The notes under the pieces are model-generated. The model saw only the letters and a list, made by a program, of their open reading frames with translations, did not search any database and was not told where the DNA came from. A stretch of 64,000 nucleotides of DNA from Aliiroseovarius subalbicans (GTDB lineage: Bacteria > Pseudomonadota > Alphaproteobacteria > Rhodobacterales > Rhodobacteraceae), in assembly GCF_022678625.1 (NCBI RefSeq), contig NZ_JALBYQ010000001.1:806001-870000 (forward strand). Reading direction: 5' to 3'. The translations under genes were made by a program, and so were the position numbers. This document shows, piece after piece, positions 32,989 to 43,254 of this stretch. Within the stretch, counting starts at the first letter, position 1; the number at the start of each line of letters is the position of its first letter.

Positions 32989-33579
32989 TTATCCGTCGAA
33001 CTCCGCCAACCGCGCCACATAACGCGCCAAAGTGTCGATCTCCAGGTTCACCCGGTCGCCCACCTGCGCATCGCCCCAGTTCGTCACCTCTTTCGTGTGC
33101 GAAATCAGGTTCACGCCGAACGTGTCGCCCTCAACCTCGTTCACCGTCAGCGACGTGCCGTTCAGCGCGACCGAGCCCTTGGGCGCGAGGAACCGGGCCA
33201 GCGCAGCGGGGGCGCGAAACGACACGCGCGTGGACTCGCCTTCGTCCGTCATCGCGACGATTTCTGCCACCCCGTCGACATGGCCCGACACGATGTGTCC
33301 GCCCAATTCGTCGCCCACCTTCAGGGCGCGCTCCAAGTTCACACGCGCGCCAATCGCCCAGTCCCCCAGATTGGTCTTGGAGACGGTTTCCGCCGAAATA
33401 TCAACGTCATACCAGCCCTTACCTAAGGCAACGACGGTCAAGCAGACGCCATCCGATGCAATCGAGGCACCGACGTCGATCGCCCCAGTGTCATAGGCGG
33501 TTTCGATCCGCGCATGCAGGTCGCCGGTCTTTTCCAGCCTGGCAATGCGCCCCACGTCGGTGATGATCCCGGTGAACAT
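32989..33579 (-). CDS. ribE: Riboflavin synthase alpha chain
   Basis: Dismutates two lumazine molecules to riboflavin. The 196 residues contain the duplicated barrel: the first starts at MFTGIITDVGRIARLE and the second near NLERALKVGDELGGHIVSGH. Each repeat carries the conserved GASIASDGVCLTV or GSVALNGTSLTVNEV active-site block. The ATG at 33579 is the universal MFTGI start; the open frame upstream is not coding. It overlaps no neighbour and is divergent from the KpsS-like gene, with about 200 bp of shared promoter region. Confidence 0.95.
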   Translation of the reverse strand: MFTGIITDVGRIARLEKTGDLHARIETAYDTGAIDVGASIASDGVCLTVVALGKGWYDVDISAETVSKTNLGDWAIGARVNLERALKVGDELGGHIVSGHVDGVAEIVAMTDEGESTRVSFRAPAALARFLAPKGSVALNGTSLTVNEVEGDTFGVNLISHTKEVTNWGDAQVGDRVNLEIDTLARYVARLAEFDG

Positions 33580-33784
33580 TCTCGTCTCCTTCTTGGTCGC
33601 GCCGAAAATGCCCGCGCGCAGGTGGCGGCGCAACCTTTCCTTTCCCAAACTGCCGCCAGACCGGCCTGAAACGGTCATATTCTGGCCAGATGCGTCGGCA
33701 ACATACGGGTTTCACGTGACAATCCGCTGTTTAGCGGCCAAACAGGACGAAACCGCGCAGGTTGCGTGGGGAGAGTGGTTGAAG

Positions 33785-35077
33785 ATGCACGGCGTAACCG
33801 GCGAAAACAGGCGTTTTCTGTTCCTACAGGGACCGCATGGGCCGTTTTTCTGGCGTTTGGGCAAGATGCTGCGCGCCGCCGGCGCCCAGGTCTGGCGTGT
33901 TGGCTTCAACCAGGGCGACCGGGCCTTCTGGCACGATGCCGCCAGCTACCTGCCCTACACCGACCTGCCAGAGGCCTGGCCCGAAACCTTCGCAGGCCAC
34001 CTGTCCACCCATGACATCACCGATATCGTGCTCTATGGCGACACAAGGCCCATCCACGCGCAAGCTGTTGAAATCGCTCGTGATCATGGGGTGCAAGTGC
34101 ACGTGTTTGAGGAAGGATACCTGCGCCCCTACTGGGTGAGCTACGAGCGTGGCGGCTCGAACGGAAACTCCCGGCTGATGGACCTGTCGGTCAGCGACAT
34201 GCAGACCGCCCTGGCCGAGGCTGAAATGGACATTCCCGAAGCGCCGGCGCATTGGGGCGACATGCGCCACCACATTTTCTATGGCGCGCTGTATCATTGG
34301 TTCGTGATGTTCCAGAACCGACAATATCGCAATTTCCGGCCGCACCGGTCATTGAGCGTGACGAAAGAGTTCCAACTCTATCTGCGTCGGCTGCTTTTGA
34401 TGCCCGCACAGGCTGCGGACCGGATCGCGGCGACCTTGCGGGTGAAATACGGTGGGTTCCCCTATCACCTGGCGCTATTGCAACTTGAACACGACAGCTC
34501 ATTCCAGATGCACAGCCCGTTTTCCTCGATGACCGAGTTCCTGGAGCTTGTGATCACAGGGTTTCGCGATGGCGCCCCGCCGCATCACCACCTGGTTTTC
34601 AAGGCCCACCCCCTGGAAGACGGTCGCGTTCCGTTGAGAAAGGTAATCAAGCGCTTAGCGCATGAACATGATGTGTCTGACCGGGTGCATTACGTACGCG
34701 GCGGCAAGCTTGCCAAGCTGCTGGATCACGCGCGCAGCTCGGTCACCGTGAACTCGACCGCCGCGCAACAGGTGCTGTGGCGCGGCCAGCCGTTGAAGGT
34801 GTTTGGCCGCGCGGTCTTTGACAAGCCCGAGTTCGTTTCGACCCAGCCGCTTGAGGCGTTTTTCGCCCAGCCGACTCGGCCCGAAAGCCGGGCCTATCGT
34901 GATTATCGCCACTACCTGCTGGAAACTTCGCAGATCGCCGGAGGGTTTTATTCGGCGCGCGGACGCAGGCAGTTACTGCGGCAAGTGGTCGACATGATGC
35001 TGGCGCCCGATGATCCCTATGAGGCGCTGGCGCGGGGCACCGCGGCCCCACGGCAACAGTTGCACGTGGTGAAATAA
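33785..35077 (+). CDS. KpsS-like capsular polysaccharide biosynthesis protein
   Basis: A 430-residue cytosolic protein of the capsule-synthesis (Capsule_synth) family. KpsS members add the first Kdo residue on the phospholipid anchor of group 2-type capsules. Typical pieces are FLFLQGPHGPFFWRLGKMLR, the VHVFEEGYLRPYWVSYERGG block, and near the end VNSTAAQQVLWRGQPLKVFG with FKAHPLEDG. The start is uncertain: ATG 33785 gives MHGVTGENRRF, while TTG 33779 has the better-spaced GGGGAG. It opens a three-gene capsule cluster oriented against the riboflavin genes on both sides. No ABC exporter genes are present here. Confidence 0.85.
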   Translation: MHGVTGENRRFLFLQGPHGPFFWRLGKMLRAAGAQVWRVGFNQGDRAFWHDAASYLPYTDLPEAWPETFAGHLSTHDITDIVLYGDTRPIHAQAVEIARDHGVQVHVFEEGYLRPYWVSYERGGSNGNSRLMDLSVSDMQTALAEAEMDIPEAPAHWGDMRHHIFYGALYHWFVMFQNRQYRNFRPHRSLSVTKEFQLYLRRLLLMPAQAADRIAATLRVKYGGFPYHLALLQLEHDSSFQMHSPFSSMTEFLELVITGFRDGAPPHHHLVFKAHPLEDGRVPLRKVIKRLAHEHDVSDRVHYVRGGKLAKLLDHARSSVTVNSTAAQQVLWRGQPLKVFGRAVFDKPEFVSTQPLEAFFAQPTRPESRAYRDYRHYLLETSQIAGGFYSARGRRQLLRQVVDMMLAPDDPYEALARGTAAPRQQLHVVK

Positions 35078-35181
35078 CAAGGCCCGAATCGGGGGCTGGA
35101 TTTTTATTCGCCCTACGCGTAGGTTGGCAAAAAACAAAGATAAAAATTCCGAGGCAGAACTCCACAAAAGGAGCCCGAGCA

Positions 35182-36318
35182 GTGAACATCATGGGAAAAA
35201 CCTGGGCGCGTCGCGCGACCCTTGTGGCACTTGTTGCAGGCCTTGCTGCGTGCGGCTTGCCCCGTGTCGGCCCGAACAAGGCCGAGATTTTCCGCGGCAG
35301 CGTGCAGAAAGACGGCGATGCTTTCATCGTGTCCGTGAACGACCACGTCACCCGCGCCACCGCCATCGTGCCCGCCCTTGGCTTCGACGCCAAGTTGACC
35401 GGCGCCGGCGTCATCGGATCCGACACGATCCGCCCGGGTGATACGCTGGGCGTGTCGATCTGGGAAAACGTCGAAGACGGCATTCTGGCCACCGCGGGCG
35501 CCCCCGCGTCGTTGGAAGAGGTGCAGGTCGACGGATCGGGCAATATCTTCATTCCCTATGCAGGCCGCATTCGCGCCTCGGGCAACAGCCCCGAAGCGAT
35601 CCGCCGCATCATCACCGAAAAGCTGGAAAGCCAGACGCCCGACCCGCAAGTCATGGTGCGCCGCCTGGCTGGCGACGGCTCGACCGTCACGATCACCGGC
35701 TCGGTCGGCGGTCAGGGTGTATATCCGATTGAACGCCCCACGCGCACGCTGAACGCCATGCTGGCGCGGGCTGGCGGTGTGACCATCGAACCCGAGATTG
35801 CCCGGGTTAAGATCATTCGCGGCAGCCAGACCGGAGAGATTTGGTTCGAGGACCTGTTCCGCAACCCCGATTTCGACATCGCCCTGCGTGGCGGTGACCG
35901 CATCCTGGTCGAGGAGGACACCCGCGCCTTCACCGCGCTGGGGGCGACCGGCGCGCAAAGCCGCGTTGGGTTCGAAAGCCAGACGCTATCTGCCATCGAA
36001 GCAATCGCACAAGTGGGCGGGCTGCAAAGCCAGACCGCCGACCCGACCGGCGTCTTCATCTTCCGCAACGAGGCCGCCGAGATCTCCAACGCTGTCCTGG
36101 GCCGCACCGATTTGGTTGGCGCGCAGCGCATGGTCTATGTGCTGAACCTGACCGAGCCTAACGGCATGTTCATGGCGCGTGATTTCGTGATCCGCGATGG
36201 CGACACCGTTTATGTGACGGAAGCACCCTATGTGCAGTGGACCAAGGTTCTGACAGCAGTCACCTCGACGATCAGCGCAGCGGGCACAGTGAACACACTG
36301 GCCGATCTGGCCAACTGA
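35182..36318 (+). CDS. Wza/KpsD-type polysaccharide export lipoprotein
   Basis: A 378-residue outer-membrane export protein. The GTG start at 35182 lies nine bases after AAAAGGAG; a downstream ATG (35191) is too far. The signal peptide ends in LVALVAGLAAC, a lipobox. A Poly_export domain (IRPGDTLGVSIWENVE then DGSGNIFIPYAGRIRASGNS) is followed by SLBB-type repeats (VTITGSVGGQGVYPIERPTR and DRILVEEDTRAFTALGATG). The C-terminus ends in a probable helix (VLTAVTSTISAAGTVNTL). It would form the secretion channel for the capsule made by the neighbours. Confidence 0.92.
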   Translation: MNIMGKTWARRATLVALVAGLAACGLPRVGPNKAEIFRGSVQKDGDAFIVSVNDHVTRATAIVPALGFDAKLTGAGVIGSDTIRPGDTLGVSIWENVEDGILATAGAPASLEEVQVDGSGNIFIPYAGRIRASGNSPEAIRRIITEKLESQTPDPQVMVRRLAGDGSTVTITGSVGGQGVYPIERPTRTLNAMLARAGGVTIEPEIARVKIIRGSQTGEIWFEDLFRNPDFDIALRGGDRILVEEDTRAFTALGATGAQSRVGFESQTLSAIEAIAQVGGLQSQTADPTGVFIFRNEAAEISNAVLGRTDLVGAQRMVYVLNLTEPNGMFMARDFVIRDGDTVYVTEAPYVQWTKVLTAVTSTISAAGTVNTLADLAN

Positions 36319-36322
36319 CGCG

Positions 36323-38326
36323 GTGTCATCGTATCCTGAAAACCCGGCCGCCGGGGGGGAAACCCCTCGGCGGCTTTGCGTTTACAACGGCGGATTTCTG
36401 ACCCAGCCGCGCATCCGACGCATCCTGGCGCTGGCCGGCTGGAATGTCTCGCTGGGCAAGCCCGGCCCTGACGACTGGGTTGGCACTTGGGGCAAAAGCC
36501 CCACCTCCGGGCGCGGTGAAGCGGTGGCGGCGCGACGCGATGCGCCCTTGGTACGGGTCGAGGACGCTTTTCTGCGCTCGCTGCACCCTGGTCGATCAGG
36601 TGACAAGCCGCTGGGCCTTTTGCTGGACGACATGGGGGTGCATTTCGACAGCTCCACACCCTCGCGGCTGGAACACATCCTGACCACACACCCGCTGGAT
36701 GACGGCGCACTTTTGAACCGCGCGCGGGACGCGATCGACCGATTGCAGCGCGCGCATCTGTCGAAATACAACGCCTTCGATCCCGACCTGCCAATCCCGC
36801 ATGCCGACGAACGTTATGTCGTGGTAATCGACCAGACACGGGGCGATGCTTCGATCGAACATGCGGGCGCGCGCGCCAGCACCTTTCGAGAAATGCTGGT
36901 GTTTGCACAGGAGGAACACCCCGGCGCGCAAATCCTGATCAAGACCCACCCGGAAACCGCCCAGGGCCATCGCGACGGGCATTATAGCCCCGAGGATGAG
37001 ACCGACCGCGTGACGCTGGTGACCGATCCGGTCAGCCCCTGGCGCCTGATGGAGGGCGCGCAAGGCGTCTATACCGTCAGCTCCGGCCTGGGGTTCGAGG
37101 CGATCCTGGCCGGCCACAGCCCGCGCGTGTTCGGCCAACCATTCTATTCAGGCTGGGGGCTTAGCCGCGATGAAAACCCGGTGCCCCGGCGCGAGCGCAA
37201 GCTGACGCGGGCGCAGCTGTTTGCCGCCGCGATGATCCTGTATCCGACCTGGTACGACCCGTTCACCGACCAATTGTGCGAGGTCGAGCGCGTGATCGAC
37301 ACGTTGGAGGCGCGTGCACGCGCCTGGCGTGCGGATCGGCACGGATACACCGCAGCCGGCATGCGTGCCTGGAAGCGTAAACCTCTGAACGCCATCTTCG
37401 GACAGGTCACACCGATCCGGTTTCAGGACACGCCTACCCCTGGGCGCACGCATATGGTCTGGGGCGCAGATGGCGACGGACTGCATGTCGAAGACGGGTT
37501 TTTGCGATCACGCGGCCTGGGTGCCGAGCTGACCCCGCCGATGAGCCTGGTGGTTGATGACCTGGGCATCTATTACGACCCGTCACGCGAAAGCCGGTTG
37601 GAGCGGCTGATCGCCGACGCCCCCGCCCTGCCCGCCCATGCCAGCCTGCGCGCCGAGCGGCTGGTGGCACGGATCACCCGCGGCGGATTGTCGAAATACA
37701 ACCTTGAGCGCGCCGTGCCGGACCTGCCCGAGGGGCGGCGCATTCTGGTGCCCGGCCAGGTGGAAGACGACGCCTCGATTCGGCTGGGATGTGGCGCGAT
37801 CTGCACCAACCTGGGCCTGCTTGAGGCCGCCCGCGCCGCCAACCCCGACGCGGTGATCGTGTTCAAACCGCACCCGGATGTCGAGGCGGGACTGCGGCAG
37901 GGCGCGGTGGATGCCGACGCCGCCGCGCAATTGGCGGACGTTGTCGCCGATCAGGCCGACCCGATTGCGCTGATCGAGGCGTGCGATGCTGTCTGGACGC
38001 TGACTTCTCTGATGGGGTTCGAGGCGCTGGTGCGCGGCAAAGAGGTGACCACGCTGGGCGCGCCCTTCTATGCAGGCTGGGGCCTGACCCGCGATCAGGG
38101 CGAGGTGCCCGCGCGGCGCAAAGCGCGTCCCACGGTGGTGCAGCTGGCCCATGCGGTTCTGATCGACTATCCGCGGTACTACGACCCGGTCACGCGCCAG
38201 ACCTGCCCACCCGAAGTGGTGGCCGAGCGGCTGGCAGGCGGTGATCTGCCCAGTCCCGGAGCAGCCAATCGGTCGCTGGCGAAACTGCAGGGGTGGTTTT
38301 CCGGCCTGTCACACCTGTGGCGTTGA
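36323..38326 (+). CDS. KpsC-like capsular polysaccharide biosynthesis protein, two-domain
   Basis: A 667-residue protein made of two homologous halves. The first has VEDAFLRSLHPGRSGDKPLG and DDMGVHFDSSTPSRLEHI; the second has VEDGFLRSRGLGAELTPPMS and DDLGIYYDPSRESRLERL. In the characterised KpsC, the two halves are alternating Kdo transferases that build the short linker on which capsule chains are assembled; that reaction is assigned here by family only. The GTG start at 36323 is 5 bp after the Wza-like stop. Its last 18 bp overlap the end of ribD on the other strand. Confidence 0.9.
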   Translation: MSSYPENPAAGGETPRRLCVYNGGFLTQPRIRRILALAGWNVSLGKPGPDDWVGTWGKSPTSGRGEAVAARRDAPLVRVEDAFLRSLHPGRSGDKPLGLLLDDMGVHFDSSTPSRLEHILTTHPLDDGALLNRARDAIDRLQRAHLSKYNAFDPDLPIPHADERYVVVIDQTRGDASIEHAGARASTFREMLVFAQEEHPGAQILIKTHPETAQGHRDGHYSPEDETDRVTLVTDPVSPWRLMEGAQGVYTVSSGLGFEAILAGHSPRVFGQPFYSGWGLSRDENPVPRRERKLTRAQLFAAAMILYPTWYDPFTDQLCEVERVIDTLEARARAWRADRHGYTAAGMRAWKRKPLNAIFGQVTPIRFQDTPTPGRTHMVWGADGDGLHVEDGFLRSRGLGAELTPPMSLVVDDLGIYYDPSRESRLERLIADAPALPAHASLRAERLVARITRGGLSKYNLERAVPDLPEGRRILVPGQVEDDASIRLGCGAICTNLGLLEAARAANPDAVIVFKPHPDVEAGLRQGAVDADAAAQLADVVADQADPIALIEACDAVWTLTSLMGFEALVRGKEVTTLGAPFYAGWGLTRDQGEVPARRKARPTVVQLAHAVLIDYPRYYDPVTRQTCPPEVVAERLAGGDLPSPGAANRSLAKLQGWFSGLSHLWR

Positions 38327-39412
38327 GGCGCGCCAATGGTGCAACACATCGCCGCCCAGATCACGAAGCTCAACCAGGGTGAAACGCGGTGCTGTGGCCA
38401 AACGTTCAATGCCCATCGCCGCCAGGGAGGGCCGGCCTTCGGCGCCCAGCACCAGACCGGCGGTGATTCCCACCAGATCGTCCACCAGACCCGCGGTCAG
38501 AAGCGATGCGGCCACCGCGCCGCCTCCTTCGCTGAACACCCGTGTCAGCCCCCGTGCGCCAAGCGCCTGAAGCAGCTTTGTCATGTCGATACGCCCCTGT
38601 GACAGAGGTATTTCAAGGGTTTCCGCCCCCAGCCCCTGCCAGGCAGACACCAGCGCCGGGTCCGCCTTGGGGCCGTGGCACAGCCACACCGGCACTTCAC
38701 GCGCGCTGCGCGCCAATTGGCAGTCCAGCGGCAGATCAAGATGACGTGACAGCACCACGCGCACCGGTTGCCGGGTCACGCCCAGCCCCCGCACGGTCAG
38801 CGACGGATCATCCGCCCGCGCAGTGCCTCCGCCAACCATCACCGCATCGTGACGCGCGCGCAGCGCATGCACATAGCGGCGTGCGGCGGGGCCAGTGATC
38901 CACTGGCTTTCGCCGGTTGCGGTGGCAATGCGGCCGTCAAAGGAATTGGCCAGCTTTAGCGTAACCATCGGCCTGCCCCGCGTCACGCGCGATAGAAAAC
39001 CCGCATGGTCACGAGCGGCAGTCTGCTTCAACACACCAGTGGCAACCTCGATCCCAGCGGCGCGCAGCATGGCAATGCCGCCACCGTTCACGCGCGGGTC
39101 CGGGTCCTCATGGGCCACCACGACCCGCGCCACGCCCGCGTCGATCAACGCCTGGGCGCAAGGCGGCGTCTGGCCGTGATGGGCGCAGGGTTCAAGTGTG
39201 ACATAAGCAGTCGCGCCGGTCGCGTTCCCGGCCTGGGCCAGCGCCATGACCTCGCCATGCGGCCGCCCACCGGGCTGGGTCCAGCCGCGGCCGATCACGC
39301 GGGTGCCGCGCACCAGGACGCAGCCCACCGCCGGGTTGGGCCAGCACGCGCCTTGACCCCGCCGCCCAAGCGACAGGGCCAGTTTCATGAACCGGGTGTC
39401 GGTGTCACTCAC
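38309..39412 (-). CDS. ribD: Bifunctional deaminase/reductase RibD
   Basis: Riboflavin synthesis, deamination then reduction of the pyrimidine intermediate. The N-terminal deaminase domain has [17 protein letters not shown] and [13 protein letters not shown] for zinc; the usual H-A-E reads H-G-E here. The C-terminal reductase domain starts near [20 protein letters not shown] and includes [14 protein letters not shown]. Length 367 is normal. The ATG overlaps the nrdR stop (ATGA). The 3' end overlaps the oppositely directed KpsC-like gene by 18 bp. Confidence 0.95.
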   Translation of the reverse strand: MSDTDTRFMKLALSLGRRGQGACWPNPAVGCVLVRGTRVIGRGWTQPGGRPHGEVMALAQAGNATGATAYVTLEPCAHHGQTPPCAQALIDAGVARVVVAHEDPDPRVNGGGIAMLRAAGIEVATGVLKQTAARDHAGFLSRVTRGRPMVTLKLANSFDGRIATATGESQWITGPAARRYVHALRARHDAVMVGGGTARADDPSLTVRGLGVTRQPVRVVLSRHLDLPLDCQLARSAREVPVWLCHGPKADPALVSAWQGLGAETLEIPLSQGRIDMTKLLQALGARGLTRVFSEGGGAVAASLLTAGLVDDLVGITAGLVLGAEGRPSLAAMGIERLATAPRFTLVELRDLGGDVLHHWRASTPQV

Positions 39413-39879
39413 TCGTCTTCCGGGGCCACGTCCGGGCGCAGTTCGCTGACGAACTTGTCAAAGTCATCTGCGGCCTGGAAGTTCTTGTAAACGCTGGCAA
39501 ATCGCACATAGGCCACGGTATCGATCCGGGCCAGGCTTTCCATCACGATCTCACCGATCGTTTTCGACGGAATGTCGGTTTCGCCCATGCTTTCCAACCG
39601 GCGCACGATGCCCGAGATCATCTGGTCGATGCGCTCCGGCTCAACGGGACGTTTCTGCATCGAAATGCGGATCGAGCGTTCCAGCTTCTCGCGGTCGAAA
39701 TCCTCGCGTCGGCCGTTTGATTTGATGACCACCAGGTCGCGCAGCTGCACGCGTTCATAGGTGGTGAAGCGGCCGCCGCAGGCCGGGCAGAAACGCCGGC
39801 GCCGGATGGCCACATGGTCTTCGGCAGGACGGCTGTCCTTTACCTGGGTGTCGATATTACCGCAAAACGGGCAGCGCAT
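39409..39879 (-). CDS. nrdR: Transcriptional repressor NrdR
   Basis: A 156-residue repressor of ribonucleotide reductase genes. The N-terminal zinc ribbon is [16 protein letters not shown] plus [13 protein letters not shown]; the ATP-cone domain follows ([20 protein letters not shown]). It is translationally coupled to ribD, a conserved association. The Shine-Dalgarno is AGAGGGGGA. The acidic tail PDVAPEDE is slightly longer than in enterobacterial NrdR. The leader upstream holds a DnaA box and repeats. Confidence 0.96.
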   Translation of the reverse strand: MRCPFCGNIDTQVKDSRPAEDHVAIRRRRFCPACGGRFTTYERVQLRDLVVIKSNGRREDFDREKLERSIRISMQKRPVEPERIDQMISGIVRRLESMGETDIPSKTIGEIVMESLARIDTVAYVRFASVYKNFQAADDFDKFVSELRPDVAPEDE

Positions 39880-39930
39880 GGCCGTCCCCCTCTATCTCTG
39901 TGCCTCTGGTTCATGGGTCTGATGCCCAAG

Positions 39931-39939
39931 TTATCCACA
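39931..39939 (+). promoter_or_regulatory. Perfect DnaA box in the nrdR leader
   Basis: TTATCCACA matches the DnaA 9-mer consensus exactly, about 52 bp upstream of the nrdR ATG. A candidate -10 element TATAGT (minus strand) lies a few bases further upstream. A single box in a promoter would link nrdR to replication; chance occurrence cannot be excluded. Confidence 0.5.
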
Positions 39940-39956
39940 GGCACTATAGGCGAGCG

Positions 39957-40045
39957 CCTAGGTCTTGTGTAGGGGGAAATCTGCCCCGCTAGATCAAGAT
40001 TTCGCCCAGTCTAGGGGGAAAAATGGCAATTGCTTCCCCTAGGTC
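39957..40045. repeat. Short repeats upstream of nrdR
   Basis: CCTAGGTC occurs at 39957-39964 and 40038-40045. TAGGGGGAAA occurs at 39970-39979 and 40012-40021, 42 bp apart, with an inverted TTCCCCTA at 40034-40041 that could form a hairpin with the second copy. The right-hand repeats overlap the yjbQ stop. Confidence 0.5.
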
Positions 40046-40446
40046 AACAGATGCGCCGCGACCTGCCGGACATGCGGCGCATTTCGATGCTCGAACAGAT
40101 AGATGCCCTGCCAAGTGCCCAACACCGGGCGACCGTTTGCAACTGGAATCGACAGGCTGACCGGCAGCATCGCCGCCTTGATATGCGCCGGCATGTCGTC
40201 GGGGCCTTCATAAGTGTGCGTGAGGTAGGACATCGACGGGTCGGTTGTCGGTGGCACCAAGCGGTGAAAAAAGTTTCGCAGGTCCGTCTGCACCTCGGGG
40301 TCGGCGTTTTCCTGGATCACCAGGCTGCAGGAGGTGTGGCGCACGAAGAGGGTTAGAAGCCCATCGCCCGCAACCCAATCCCCCACATCACGGGTGAATT
40401 CATACAGGCCGGGGCCGTGGGTCGAGAGGGTGAACGTCGTCTGCAT
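40039..40446 (-). CDS. YjbQ/UPF0047 family protein (secondary thiamine-phosphate synthase enzyme)
   Basis: A 135-residue protein of the UPF0047/YjbQ family; an E. coli member has weak thiamine-phosphate synthase activity. Family landmarks are GLLTLFVRHTSCSLVIQENADPEV, YLTHTYEGPDDMPAHIKAAM and GTWQGIYLFEHR, holding the conserved histidines that form the active pocket. The start at 40446 gives MQTTFTLSTHG; the frame runs six codons upstream to a GTG. The true physiological role is unknown. The TAG stop lies inside a repeat of the nrdR leader. Confidence 0.88.
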   Translation of the reverse strand: MQTTFTLSTHGPGLYEFTRDVGDWVAGDGLLTLFVRHTSCSLVIQENADPEVQTDLRNFFHRLVPPTTDPSMSYLTHTYEGPDDMPAHIKAAMLPVSLSIPVANGRPVLGTWQGIYLFEHRNAPHVRQVAAHLLT

Positions 40447-40486
40447 GGCGCATGAATGGGGCACCGGTCGACCGGCGCCCGATGTC

Positions 40487-40750
40487 TCAGCTTTTCGCGG
40501 TATCGGGTGATTTGACCAGCGTCATTCCCTGTTTGCCAAGCGCTTTGAGCGTCTTGCGCCCGACCTGGGTCTGCGCCTTGCGGGCAGCCTGCCAGGCGGC
40601 CTTGCGCTCGTCCTTGGTGGCCTTGGGGTTGGCCGCGCGATAGCCGTCCATCCAGACCGTATAGCCGATCACGCGGCTGGCCTTGCGGCGTAACTTCTGT
40701 TCCGGGGTCGCGGGCGTTTTCACCGCTGCTGCGTCTTTTTTCTCAGCCAT
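40487..40750 (-). CDS. Hypothetical small basic protein
   Basis: An 87-residue protein, MAEKKDAAAVKTPATPEQKL at the start, rich in Lys and Ala. The central motif RVIGYTVWMDGYRAANPKAT is followed by a helical, basic tail (ERKAAWQAARKAQTQVGRKT). The ATG at 40750 follows GAGGGAA at six-base spacing. The composition suggests nucleic-acid binding, but I recognise no domain. It is transcribed in the same direction as the HlyU gene, 126 bp downstream of it. Confidence 0.6.
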   Translation of the reverse strand: MAEKKDAAAVKTPATPEQKLRRKASRVIGYTVWMDGYRAANPKATKDERKAAWQAARKAQTQVGRKTLKALGKQGMTLVKSPDTAKS

Positions 40751-40876
40751 GTTGTATTCCCTCAATGACTGTTGATCGCATCGCCTGTGATGCGGGGCGG
40801 CACCGTGCCGTCCAAAGGGAATCCTTACAGCAGAAGCCTTCTTAGGCCAGCAAAAAAGTCAGGAGGGGGCCGGTCA

Positions 40877-41146
40877 TCACCGGAACAGCGCATCACCCAT
40901 CTGGTCAATCACCTGTTTGGCTTTGTCCAGCGAGGCCTGCACCGCCGTATCGGGGGCAGAATAGGTGTCGGCGCGGATCATCAGGTGGGATTTGACCTCG
41001 CCGTCGAAATCCTTCTCGACCCGCGCAGCGATGCGATAGCTGCCGTTTTCCTTCACCGGTTCGGGGAAGATTCGGAAATCGTTGTAGATTTCCGGCTCGG
41101 GGGCCTTTTGCCCCCCGCCACCAAACAATTTTGACAACAGCGACAT
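40877..41146 (-). CDS. HlyU family protein
   Basis: An 89-residue protein of the HlyU family; the Vibrio member is a transcriptional activator, but this short alphaproteobacterial group (MSLLSKLFGGGG start) is only distantly similar and lacks an obvious helix-turn-helix. The core YNDFRIFPEPVKENGSYRIA, then VEKDFDGEVKSHLMIRADTY, forms a beta-rich domain, and a C-terminal helix ends IDQMGDALFR. Its start lies 4 bp after the rpoD stop codon, so it may be co-transcribed with rpoD. Confidence 0.8.
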   Translation of the reverse strand: MSLLSKLFGGGGQKAPEPEIYNDFRIFPEPVKENGSYRIAARVEKDFDGEVKSHLMIRADTYSAPDTAVQASLDKAKQVIDQMGDALFR

Positions 41147-41150
41147 GGGC

Positions 41151-43139
<1,989 letters not shown>

Positions 43140-43163
43140 GGGCGCTCCTTCACACGTGGCGGG

Positions 43164-43206
43164 TGATTCGTTAGGTCCGAATCATTCACGCGAATCGTTG
43201 ATTCGC
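43164..43206. repeat. Paired GANTC palindromes in the rpoD leader
   Basis: TGATTCG-N7-CGAATCA at 43164-43184 and GCGAATC-N3-GATTCGC at 43190-43206 are perfect inverted repeats, and GGCGAATCAG recurs at 43249-43258. That places five GANTC sites (the CcrM methylase target) within 95 bp of the rpoD upstream region. Confidence 0.75.
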
Positions 43207-43254
43207 CAACCCGTCTAACCTGATTTCTTTATGACTTCTTCACCAAAAGGCGAA

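Noticed and set aside
33545-33784. N-terminal extension of the KpsS-like gene from 33545
   Set aside because: This part overlaps the ribE start and promoter region antisense; family similarity begins at MHGVTGENRRF.
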